A stretch of DNA of 64,000 nt. Origin: Clostridium sp. ZS2-4. GTDB taxonomy: Bacteria > Bacillota > Clostridia > Clostridiales > Clostridiaceae. The DNA lies in NCBI RefSeq assembly GCF_026719745.1, contig NZ_JAPPRQ010000053.1:62001-126000 (forward strand), read 5' to 3'. Below, one piece after another: positions 27,679 to 35,339 of the stretch. The notes beneath the pieces are model-generated. The model was not told the DNA's origin and searched no databases. It worked only from the letters and a program-made list of their open reading frames with translations. The stretch's first letter is position 1; each line of letters starts with the position of its first letter. The translations under genes and the position numbers were made by a program.

Positions 27679-27720
27679 AAAGAGTACTATGTATTATCGC
27701 CTAATACTATAGTACTCTTT
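27679..27720 (-). terminator. Terminator of the ABC importer operon
   Basis: Stem AAAGAGTACTAT / ATAGTACTCTTT with a 16-base loop, followed on the minus strand by TTTTTAAAAC. It lies 25 bases after the ATPase gene stop and before the mgtC-like gene. Confidence 0.7.
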
Positions 27721-27745
27721 AGTTTTACCAACAATGTTTAAATAA

Positions 27746-28819
27746 TTATAAAATGTGAACATTTTCAGGTAAGAAACTTATTCTTACATCTTGACCTTCC
27801 TCAAACACTTCTTTTCCTTGTGGATTCGTGTCTTGAATTACTATATCTTTATCGCCTACTTTAATTACATAATCTTGATATGAACCCATAAATGTGGATA
27901 AAGTAACCTTTCCTTTTAAAATACCTTCTCTACCTACATTTACCGCTTCAGGTCTTAACACTAATTTGCAGTTATCTCCTGATTTTTTATCACCTTTATA
28001 AGCTACATTTATTTTTTCTCCATATACTTCTATTGCTGCTGAATCACCATCTTTTGAAATCATCTTACCATCAATAAAATTAGCTGTTCCTATGAAATCA
28101 GCAACAAATTCTGATTTTGGCGTATAATATACCTCTTTTGGCGTACCTACTTGTTCTATTATTCCTTTATTCATGATGATTATTCTATCAGACAAGCTCA
28201 TTGCTTCTGATTGATCATGTGTAACATATACTGCTGTTATACCTACTTTTTTCTGTATCTTTCTAATTTCCGTTCTCATATATACTCTTAATTTTGCATC
28301 AAGATTTGATAATGGCTCATCAAATAATAGCACTCCTGGTTTCATAACAAGTGCACGTGCAAGTGCAACTCTCTGCTGCTGTCCTCCTGACAATTGATTT
28401 GGATATCTGTATTCCATACCTTTTAGTCCTACTAAATCAATTATATTCTCAACTTCTTTTTTTATTACAGCTTTGCTTAATTTTTTAAGTTTTAACCCAT
28501 AAGCCACATTATCAAAAATATTGTAGTGAGGGAACAATGCATATGTCTGGAAAACCATTGAACTATCTCTCTTATCTGGAGGTAAATCATTAATTCTGTC
28601 TCCCCCTAAATATATTTCTCCTGAAGTTGGAATTTCAAATCCAGCTATCATTCTTAGTGTAGTTGTTTTTCCACATCCTGATGGTCCCAGCAGTGTTACA
28701 AATTCCCCTGGTCTTATATCTACCGAAATATTATCAACAGCTTTAAATTCACTGCCATTTGCTCCTATATATGTTTTGTTAAGATTTTTTATATTAACAC
28801 CTTTACTTCTCTTTTCCAT
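27746..28819 (-). CDS. ABC transporter ATP-binding protein (FbpC/PotA-like)
   Basis: A 357-residue ATPase of the importer encoded by the next two genes upstream. Motifs: Walker A GPSGCGKTT, Q-loop VFQTYALFPHYN, signature LSGGQQQRVALARAL, Walker B LLFDEPLSNLDAK, H-loop VTHDQSEAMSL. The C-terminal 110 residues form a TOBE/OB regulatory domain typical of the MalK/FbpC/PotA group. The ATG at 28819 has a GGAGAAT site. It is the third gene of a binding protein-permease-ATPase operon. Substrate is discussed under the binding protein. Confidence 0.93.
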   Translation of the reverse strand: MEKRSKGVNIKNLNKTYIGANGSEFKAVDNISVDIRPGEFVTLLGPSGCGKTTTLRMIAGFEIPTSGEIYLGGDRINDLPPDKRDSSMVFQTYALFPHYNIFDNVAYGLKLKKLSKAVIKKEVENIIDLVGLKGMEYRYPNQLSGGQQQRVALARALVMKPGVLLFDEPLSNLDAKLRVYMRTEIRKIQKKVGITAVYVTHDQSEAMSLSDRIIIMNKGIIEQVGTPKEVYYTPKSEFVADFIGTANFIDGKMISKDGDSAAIEVYGEKINVAYKGDKKSGDNCKLVLRPEAVNVGREGILKGKVTLSTFMGSYQDYVIKVGDKDIVIQDTNPQGKEVFEEGQDVRISFLPENVHIL

Positions 28820-28863
28820 TTATATATTCTCCATTCTATCATATTCTTGATTAGTACTTAACA

Positions 28864-30552
28864 TTACATTCCTTCCTTGCTTATTCCCATTCTGCTTAAT
28901 AATAAGTTCATTATAGCTACTGCTACATAAACTATAATAATAAGTATAGTAGAATAAGCTGCTGCCACTCCAAATCTGCCAGCATCAGTTTGAGCTAATA
29001 TTTGAACTGTAAGTAGATTGTATTTAGCTGACACAAGGAATATTACCGCACTTACTGCTGTCATACTTCTAACAAAACTATAAACAAGTCCACTGAAGAA
29101 GGCTGGCTTTATTAATGGTAAAGTTACTGATGAAAATACCTTTGAAGTATTAGCTCCTAAGTCTGAAGCTGCCTCTTCTATTGCAGGATCTATTTGTTGA
29201 AGAGCTGCTACCCCTGATCTAACCCCTACTGGTAAGCTTCTCATAACAAAAGCAATTATAATTATGGTTCCTGTTCCTGTTAGTAATAATGGTTTAGTAT
29301 TATAAGCTAATATATACCCAATACCAATAACTGTTCCTGGTACTGCCATGGCAAGTAATGAACTGAATTCTACAAAACCTTTTCCGAAGAATTTCTTTCT
29401 TACAATAAGGAATGCTATTATCATAGCCATTACTCCTGTAATAGGCGTAGCAATTACTGATAGTAATGTAGTATCACTTATTGGTTTAAGTCCTAATTCA
29501 AATACATATCTAAAATGATCTAAAGTTAAAGAATAATTTACACCCCAGATTTTAAATAATCCACCAAGTGGAATTAATACATAAAGGGATAATATAAATA
29601 TAGTTATTATTAAGCAAACTAGGCTTAAAGGATAAACTATTTGCTTTTCAGCAATTAACTCTCTTTCTCTCGAAGCTTTTCCTGTTACAGTAACATAAGA
29701 TTTTCTTTCTAACCAATATTTTTCAAAAACAAATATAAGTATAGTTATAAGTAATAGAATAATTGCTATGGTAGCTCCACCCTGCATATCGTAATTACCT
29801 ATTGCTTGTAAATATATTGATGTAGCAAGAGTAGCATAGTCCCCTCCTATAACCATAGGATTAGAGAAATCAGCTACTGTTTCTATAAATGTCAATAAAA
29901 ATGCATTTGCAATTCCTGGAGCCATAAGTGGAAGTGTCACTGTAGTGAAAGTCTTCCATCTAGATGCTCCCATATTTCTTGCTGCTTCTTCCAGCGATAC
30001 ATCTATATGCTTTAATAATCCATTTAAAAGCAAATATGCTACTGGAAAAAATGTCATGGTTTGTACAATTACCAAACCTTTAAATCCATATATATTTGCA
30101 TTTGTTAAATTTAATAATTTATTAGTAATAAGTCCTTGTTGTCCAAAAAGCATCAAAACTGATAATGCAAGAACAAAAGGTGGTGAAACTATAGGTAATA
30201 TTGAAACTATATTAAACATCTTTTTCAAACGTGTTTTTATATAAGAATCTGTATACGCAAAAATAAATCCTATTAATGTTGAAAGAAATCCTACTGTAAT
30301 TCCTAATTTCATAGTATTTCCTAAAGTTTTTCTAAATTCTATATTCTCAAGTATGTCCCCATAAGCCTTCAATGTAAAACCTTGATTTCCTATAAAGCTT
30401 TGTTTCAGTACAGAAAATAAAGGATATAAAATAAAGGTTAAAAGCACTAAAATAGTAAATATAATTGTGGTTAAAAGTAATGGATCTCTCCATATTTTTT
30501 TCATATCAGTCAGGTCATTTTTCAACTTACTTTTGTATTGTTTAAATGCCAT
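28864..30552 (-). CDS. ABC transporter permease, fused two-unit type (FbpB/AfuB-like)
   Basis: A 562-residue inner-membrane permease made of two fused permease units with about twelve transmembrane helices. Each half has its own EAA loop that docks on the ATPase: EEAARNMGASRWKTFTTVTL (first half) and EEAASDLGANTSKVFSSVTL (second half). Fused permeases of this kind are typical of the Fe3+/sugar-phosphate (FbpB, AfuB) group. The ATG at 30552 follows GGAAG. It lies about 100 bases after the binding-protein gene, separated by an intercistronic hairpin, and 45 bases before the ATPase gene. Confidence 0.92.
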   Translation of the reverse strand: MAFKQYKSKLKNDLTDMKKIWRDPLLLTTIIFTILVLLTFILYPLFSVLKQSFIGNQGFTLKAYGDILENIEFRKTLGNTMKLGITVGFLSTLIGFIFAYTDSYIKTRLKKMFNIVSILPIVSPPFVLALSVLMLFGQQGLITNKLLNLTNANIYGFKGLVIVQTMTFFPVAYLLLNGLLKHIDVSLEEAARNMGASRWKTFTTVTLPLMAPGIANAFLLTFIETVADFSNPMVIGGDYATLATSIYLQAIGNYDMQGGATIAIILLLITILIFVFEKYWLERKSYVTVTGKASRERELIAEKQIVYPLSLVCLIITIFILSLYVLIPLGGLFKIWGVNYSLTLDHFRYVFELGLKPISDTTLLSVIATPITGVMAMIIAFLIVRKKFFGKGFVEFSSLLAMAVPGTVIGIGYILAYNTKPLLLTGTGTIIIIAFVMRSLPVGVRSGVAALQQIDPAIEEAASDLGANTSKVFSSVTLPLIKPAFFSGLVYSFVRSMTAVSAVIFLVSAKYNLLTVQILAQTDAGRFGVAAAYSTILIIIVYVAVAIMNLLLSRMGISKEGM

Positions 30553-30614
30553 TTATATACTTCCTTTCATTTTTTTGATGAATATATGGTAAAATTATCA
30601 TCATTATTACAAAT

Positions 30615-30637
30615 CCCACCATCTACAGGATGGCGGG
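30615..30637 (-). other. Intercistronic hairpin between binding protein and permease genes
   Basis: GC-rich stem CCCGCCATC / GATGGTGGG with a five-base loop and no T-tract. Its position suggests an mRNA-stabilising or attenuating hairpin that keeps the binding protein more abundant than the membrane parts. Confidence 0.65.
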
Positions 30638-30649
30638 ACTATTAAACTC

Positions 30650-31693
30650 TTATTTATTTGTTGCTTTATGCCATGCTTCAACTAATCTTGCTCTGTTTTC
30701 ACCTGCAAAAGTCATATCATAGTTTATAAGATTAGTATTTTTTAATTGTTCAGCTTCTTTTGGTGGCTGAGCATCTGGGTTTGTTAAGAATTGGAAAGAA
30801 CCAACTGTTTGACCAAGTTCTTGTGCTTTCTTACTTAAAGCCCAATCAACAAACTTCTGAGCAGCTTCCATATCTGGTGCATTTTTAATTATTCCTACAG
30901 CACCGATTTCATATCCAGTTCCTTCTGATGGAGCTGATAAAACTATATCTTCATATCCTTGCTTTTTATATTTAATTCCGTCGTGCATGAAGCAAATTCC
31001 AACCATTGCTTCTCCCATACCAGCCATTTGTGCTGGAGCTGAACCAGTCTTTGGATATTGCTTAATTTGTCCATCTAATTTCTTTAAATAATCCATAGCT
31101 TTGTCTTCTCCCCAAAGCTGTACTAAAGTAGAAACTAATGTATAAGCTGTTCCTGATGAACCTGGGTTTGCAACAACTATTTGTCCTTTGTATTCTGGTT
31201 TTAATAAATCTTCCCAAGACTTTGGAACTTGTACTCCTTTTTCTTTTAATAGTGCACCGTTGCAAACAAATCCTAAATAACCATTATATATTCCTGTCCA
31301 ATACCCTTCTTTATCCTTAAACTTATCTGGTATTTTTTCTGCATTTGGTGAAACGTATTTTTCAAGTAATCCTTTTCCCTTAGCATCTATAAAAGTATCT
31401 GCTGGTCCACCATACCAAACTGAAGCTTGAGTGTTACCTTTTTCAGCGGTAATTCTTGCAAGAATTTCTCCACCACTCATTCTTACCATGTTAGTTTTAA
31501 TTCCTGTTTCTTTTTCAAATTCTTTAATTGCTTTTTGCGCATGATCTTCCATAAGTCCTGCGTAAATAGTTAATTGTAATTGTTTATTATCTTTAGAAGT
31601 CTCTTTTTTAGAATCCGAATTTCCACATCCCGCCAAAATTCCAACTGACATTAACATTGTTAAACCTAGTGCCAATATTTTCTTCTTAACCAT
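30650..31693 (-). CDS. Periplasmic-type substrate-binding lipoprotein of the Fe3+/AfuA-like family
   Basis: A 347-residue lipoprotein with signal and lipobox (VGILAGCGNSDSKK, lipidated cysteine at 22). The mature protein is a type 2 solute-binding domain, with TIYAGLMEDHAQKAIKEFEK at the start and VVANPGSSGTAYT and EAMVGICFMHDG further on. Family members bind ferric iron, 2-aminoethylphosphonate, thiamine or, in Actinobacillus AfuA, sugar phosphates. A YesMN-type two-component system downstream favours an organic or phosphorylated compound over iron; that is inference. The ATG at 31693 follows GGGGGGAG. It is the first gene of the operon. Confidence 0.9.
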   Translation of the reverse strand: MVKKKILALGLTMLMSVGILAGCGNSDSKKETSKDNKQLQLTIYAGLMEDHAQKAIKEFEKETGIKTNMVRMSGGEILARITAEKGNTQASVWYGGPADTFIDAKGKGLLEKYVSPNAEKIPDKFKDKEGYWTGIYNGYLGFVCNGALLKEKGVQVPKSWEDLLKPEYKGQIVVANPGSSGTAYTLVSTLVQLWGEDKAMDYLKKLDGQIKQYPKTGSAPAQMAGMGEAMVGICFMHDGIKYKKQGYEDIVLSAPSEGTGYEIGAVGIIKNAPDMEAAQKFVDWALSKKAQELGQTVGSFQFLTNPDAQPPKEAEQLKNTNLINYDMTFAGENRARLVEAWHKATNK

Positions 31694-32254
31694 GTTTCTC
31701 CCCCCACATTTCTTTAATTTTTTGTTGATAACATTTACATTTCATTATCCAACCTCTTAGCTATATTATAAGTGCATTTTCTTTTCTATAAATAATAATG
31801 AACAAAATAAAACACATGGAGGTAAAGATTTTAAACATATTTAAAAAATAATATGTGACAATCAATCTTACTATTATGATAAAAAACTATTGGTAAATAA
31901 GTTATTAACATTGTTTGAGTGCTCATAATAAATCCTCCCTAATTTTCATTTTATAAATCCCCATTATATTTGTAACTTTCTATAATAAATGCTTTATAGT
32001 CAACTGTGTATTTAATTCCTGCTTTCCAACATACAATCATCAGGTACTAGGTACAGAAATTATATAATGTTTCTTTAATATAAAGTATATAATTTTATTC
32101 TATATGTTATATATATAATAGAACAACTATAATATAAAGTTAATAAATTTTACGCTAACTTACTTATATCCTCAATCTAAAACTAAAATAATAGTAACCA
32201 AAAAAATTAATACTACATACTATATATTATAAAAAGAATAAAGGGGGTGTCTGT
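31694..32254. other. Long intergenic region between the ABC importer and spore-coat-type genes
   Basis: 561 AT-rich bases between divergent genes. It contains a TATAAT on the minus strand (31761-31766) that may serve the binding-protein gene, a two-unit heptad remnant (AGGTACT, AGGTACA at 32042-32055) and a sigma-K-like promoter for the rightward gene. No coding remnant was recognised. Confidence 0.45.
32197..32224 (+). promoter_or_regulatory. Candidate sigma-K-type promoter for the SPOCS gene
   Basis: AC (32197-32198), 17-base spacer, CATACTATA (32216-32224). This matches the mother-cell sigma-K pattern AC-N16/17-CATANNNTA, consistent with a late coat gene. The transcript would start about 25 bases before the ATG. 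Confidence 0.5.
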
Positions 32255-32761
32255 ATGACCAGAAAAATTCTTCAAACAAAAGTAATAGTAGGAAGAGGAA
32301 CAGCTCAATTCTTTTTAGAAAAAGATATTGCTTTTTTACCACCTATCCCCCCAGTTTTTTATGTAAAAGAAATCAAAAAGTGGGTTGATGTTTATAATAT
32401 GAAAGTAATACCTGGCAAGGTAATCTTTAATGCTTGGGTATGGAAAGATATAAATTATAAAACAGCTCAATATGTATGCGAAGGTGGAAATCAAGTAAAT
32501 GGTCCACTATATCACAGTACAACAAAAATGCCATTGGCAGGATTTGTTGATATAACACCAGTTCCAGGAGAAGAAATTTTACCAACTGACGAAGCTGAAG
32601 TATTAGAAGCTTTTGTAGAAGGTGAAAAAGATCACTGGAGTGATGAAGTAGATGTAGGAAAAGGAGTAATAGCTTATAAAAAGGTTCATGAAAAAATGGT
32701 TATAAAAATTACTTTTAAAGTTGTAAGGATAGAACATGTTCCCGTAGAAGTAGGTTGCTAA
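32255..32761 (+). CDS. SPOCS (DUF3794) domain protein, probable spore surface protein
   Basis: A 168-residue, cysteine-poor, beta-rich protein made of a single SPOCS/DUF3794 domain. Recognisable blocks are VIVGRGTAQFFLEKDI, FLPPIPPVFYVKEIKKWVDV, PGKVIFNAWVWKDINYKT and MPLAGFVDI, followed by EAFVEGEKDHWS. SPOCS domains occur in spore coat and cortex morphogenesis proteins and probably mediate assembly. There is no signal peptide, consistent with mother-cell cytoplasmic synthesis. The ATG at 32255 follows AAAGGGGG. A sigma-K-like promoter precedes it. It is a clear paralog of the C-terminal half of the convergent gene at 32933-34012. Confidence 0.8.
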   Translation: MTRKILQTKVIVGRGTAQFFLEKDIAFLPPIPPVFYVKEIKKWVDVYNMKVIPGKVIFNAWVWKDINYKTAQYVCEGGNQVNGPLYHSTTKMPLAGFVDITPVPGEEILPTDEAEVLEAFVEGEKDHWSDEVDVGKGVIAYKKVHEKMVIKITFKVVRIEHVPVEVGC

Positions 32762-32842
32762 GACAATAAATATTTAACAAATAAAATGAGACAAGCCCTT
32801 TAACTTGTTTATCAGTAATAACAAAAACAAGTGTCTAAATAT

Positions 32843-32872
32843 AGTGGGTGTCTAAAAAATTAGACACCCACT
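32843..32872. terminator. Bidirectional terminator between the two SPOCS genes
   Basis: Perfect 12-base stem AGTGGGTGTCTA / TAGACACCCACT with a 6-base loop. On the plus strand it is followed by TTTTC. It sits midway between two convergent stop codons. Confidence 0.8.
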
Positions 32873-32932
32873 TTTCATTACTTAAACTATTCTATTTTTT
32901 ATTGAGATAAGCTTATCAATTAGATGAATATG

Positions 32933-34012
32933 TCAACACTCTACTATGTCCATATGTTCATTTCTTGTAATCTTAACATTAATTTTAACAACCATTCTTT
33001 CAAGAATTTTTTGATAAGCTATTTCACCGAACTTGGTATTAATCGAATCACCCCACTCGTTATTCTCTCCTTCTACGTACGCTTCTACTACTTCACAAGT
33101 ATCCTCTTCATTAATTTTCTTACCTGAGTCAGATATTATATCAACAACTCCTGAAAATAGAATTTTTGATTCAGCGCAATATATTCTACCGTTTATAGTA
33201 TCATCATGAGTATAATCTATTGTTTCATAATTTATAGTTTTAATAACACAACCGTCAACAATTACTTTGTTTGATATTATTGTTTTGTCATAAATAATAA
33301 CTTGTTTGTCAATATCTTTTATGCGCCAAATAGGTGGATTAGGTGGTGAAATTGTAATTTCTTTAATTACTAATATTTGTGTTGAACCTTCTCCAACTAT
33401 TATTGGTACTTCAATTGTTTTTTTGTATATATTATTTTTCATATTAACATTTTCAAGAACATTTTTTTCTTTAATAACTTCATAATCAGATGTATTTTTT
33501 TCAAGAAGCTTATTAGAATCATTTTCAGTCAATGTGTTTTCTCTTTTTTCATCATGTGAATTTTCTTTAGACTCATTTGTTTTATTTAAAGTAAGAGTAA
33601 CTTTTATTTCTCCCAAAACTTGAATTTTCCAAAATAATTTATTACGTTTTGATTGTTTTGAATTTTCCACACTAAACCTGCAAGTAGGTCGTGATGTAAA
33701 CATAGCTGATACTTGTATATCTTCATTCTTAATTTGATTCTCTTTTAATATATCTTGACAATGAATAATTTGACAAAAAAGCTTTCTTATAGACTTTACT
33801 TTATACCTGTTTTTATTTTGTTTAAAAACAGTACTATAAAAAATAAAGATATCATAATCACCAAAAACAGCTACATCTGTTTTAGGCAATATCTTAGTAA
33901 ATAAACTTAAAGGGCTTACTTGTAGCTCTACTATAGTTGAATTATGTAAAGCTTTAAGCTTAATATTCTTTGAAAATGATTTAATCCTTTTACCCAGAAT
34001 AATTGTTGACAT
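32933..34012 (-). CDS. Two-domain spore-coat-type protein with C-terminal SPOCS (DUF3794) domain
   Basis: A 359-residue protein. The C-terminal half (about 200-359) is a SPOCS domain that aligns block for block with the neighbour at 32255 (VGEGSTQILVIKEI, PPNPPIWRIKDIDKQVIIYD, FSGVVDI, EAYVEGENNEWGD). The N-terminal half (about 1-145) has a repeated beta pattern, VAVFGDYDIFIFYSTVF, that resembles the outer-coat morphogenetic protein CotE; this is a weak motif match. A charged linker (about 146-195, NESKENSHDEKRENTLTEN) joins them. The ATG at 34012 follows TAGGAG. The arrangement suggests a coat scaffold partner for the smaller protein, but expression during sporulation is not shown by sequence. 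Confidence 0.72.
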   Translation of the reverse strand: MSTIILGKRIKSFSKNIKLKALHNSTIVELQVSPLSLFTKILPKTDVAVFGDYDIFIFYSTVFKQNKNRYKVKSIRKLFCQIIHCQDILKENQIKNEDIQVSAMFTSRPTCRFSVENSKQSKRNKLFWKIQVLGEIKVTLTLNKTNESKENSHDEKRENTLTENDSNKLLEKNTSDYEVIKEKNVLENVNMKNNIYKKTIEVPIIVGEGSTQILVIKEITISPPNPPIWRIKDIDKQVIIYDKTIISNKVIVDGCVIKTINYETIDYTHDDTINGRIYCAESKILFSGVVDIISDSGKKINEEDTCEVVEAYVEGENNEWGDSINTKFGEIAYQKILERMVVKINVKITRNEHMDIVEC

Positions 34013-34061
34013 AATTGTTTTTATCTCCTAATTACAATTTTCACTCTAAGTATTCTTTATC

Positions 34062-34133
34062 AGTTGAGTTAATTAAGAACTAATAGTTGTTATTCTATGC
34101 ATAATAATTATTAGTCTCTCAATTAATTCAACT
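34062..34133. repeat. Long imperfect inverted repeat upstream of the two-domain coat protein gene
   Basis: Outer arms AGTTGAGTTAATT and AATTAATTCAACT (one mismatch); inner part ACTAATA...TATGCATA...TATTAGT. The whole 72 bases can fold into one long stem. It lies between the esterase stop and the downstream gene start, so it could be a remnant of a small non-autonomous element or a leader structure. Confidence 0.45.
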
Positions 34134-34225
34134 AATTAAATTTCACTTTACATCTATATATTATGTGGACATTTTGAAAGATATTACCCCACTAATACTG
34201 AATACGCATAAACTGGTTTCTGATA

Positions 34226-34259
34226 AACTAATTTTTAAGATGCGCCTTAAAAATTAGTT
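34226..34259 (-). terminator. Hairpin overlapping the last codons of the SGNH esterase
   Basis: Perfect 14-base arms AACTAATTTTTAAG / CTTAAAAATTAGTT with a six-base loop. The last seven codons and the TAG stop of the esterase lie in the stem. The T-tail is weak. Confidence 0.55.
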
Positions 34260-35238
34260 CATGTCCATAGTTGGTAGGATGCGGATCTATAGTTCTATTT
34301 AGTAAATCAAAATTTGTTAAAGGCTCTTTCCCATCATATTTATGAAATTTAGTATAAACATCAGCAATTTCATAATCATAGATACTATTTCTAATCTCTA
34401 CATTTATTTGCTGAATTAATTTTTCAAATGTATCATATAAAACAGGTGTATCTGTTTTTAAAGGATTGTATAAGGTCATGACATATATTTTTGCATCTGG
34501 ATTAAGGTTATTAATTTCTTTAATAATTTTTGGCCAATCCGCCTTAAAGTTTTTAACCCCTTCATTTAAAGCTTTCATCAACTCAGTATCATTTTGTAAA
34601 GTTTCTAATTTTTCTTGCCATTTAGAATCTGCCCTTACAGCTTTTGTCAACTTTGCAACAAAATTCGTTTCTTTTGAATTTAAATTATACTTAGATGCAA
34701 TAGCTTTTATAACTGATGATAATAAATTGTTACCTCCAATACTAATAGTAATTACATCAGCTTGTCTAACATAGTTACGTATCTTGTCCTCATTTTTTAA
34801 CTTATCTAATAGATGACTGCTTTTATAACCTGGAACAGCTAGATTATTTAGTTTCAATTGATTATACTGTTTTGTTGATATCAAGTAATCTTTGAAAAGA
34901 TCAACATAACCTTTATTTAAATCAGCACTTAATCCAAAAGCAATAGAATCTCCTAATGCAATATATTTAGTTTCATTTTCATACTTCATAGAATTTTTTT
35001 CTTCCAAGTAGCGAAAAGCCATTATAGCATATATAAGTTTTTCATTATAATCCACATCCTTTGGATTTAATTTATACTTAGAGACAACATATTTAATAAT
35101 AGGCAATAGTAATTTGTTGCCCTCCTGACTTGCAGTAGTTACTTTAACATCTTCTTGATAAGTAAATGCTTTGGCTTGTACAGGAATGAAAATCAATAAA
35201 CCTATTAACATAAAACAAATAAACTTTCGTCTGCCCAT
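34228..35238 (-). CDS. Secreted SGNH/GDSL-family esterase
   Basis: A 336-residue exported hydrolase. Signal peptide at about 1-25 (FICFMLIGLLIFIPVQAKAF). The SGNH catalytic blocks are complete: the serine in YIALGDSIAFG (about 97), the oxyanion asparagine in SIGGNNLL (about 169) and the Asp-His pair in DPHPTNYGHE near the C-terminus. An N-terminal segment (SKYKLNPKDVDYNEKL, about 54-69) resembles a later one in the catalytic domain (SKYNLNSKETNFVAKL), suggesting an internal duplication. It probably cleaves an ester in lipid or cell-wall polymers; substrate unknown. Monocistronic. Confidence 0.85.
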   Translation of the reverse strand: MGRRKFICFMLIGLLIFIPVQAKAFTYQEDVKVTTASQEGNKLLLPIIKYVVSKYKLNPKDVDYNEKLIYAIMAFRYLEEKNSMKYENETKYIALGDSIAFGLSADLNKGYVDLFKDYLISTKQYNQLKLNNLAVPGYKSSHLLDKLKNEDKIRNYVRQADVITISIGGNNLLSSVIKAIASKYNLNSKETNFVAKLTKAVRADSKWQEKLETLQNDTELMKALNEGVKNFKADWPKIIKEINNLNPDAKIYVMTLYNPLKTDTPVLYDTFEKLIQQINVEIRNSIYDYEIADVYTKFHKYDGKEPLTNFDLLNRTIDPHPTNYGHELIFKAHLKN

Positions 35239-35300
35239 ATAAAAACTCCTCTTTACTAAATTAATTAATTTTTACATTATATATCTATATTACTATCACA

Positions 35301-35339
35301 ATAAAATAAGAATGTTGCATCGCAACATTCTTATTTTAT
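35301..35339 (-). terminator. Solo GTTGC hairpin overlapping the pepD stop codon
   Basis: Perfect 18-base stem (ATAAAATAAGAATGTTGC with its complement) around a three-base loop. The pepD stop TAA is inside one arm. The GAATGTTGC/GCAACATTC core is the same as the terminal hairpins of repeat copies 2 and 3, but no heptads or central dyad are attached here. Confidence 0.75.

Noticed and set aside
27650-27745. Possible Mg2+ riboswitch (M-box) before the MgtC-like gene
   Set aside because: The gap is under 100 bases and is largely filled by the terminator of the ABC operon.
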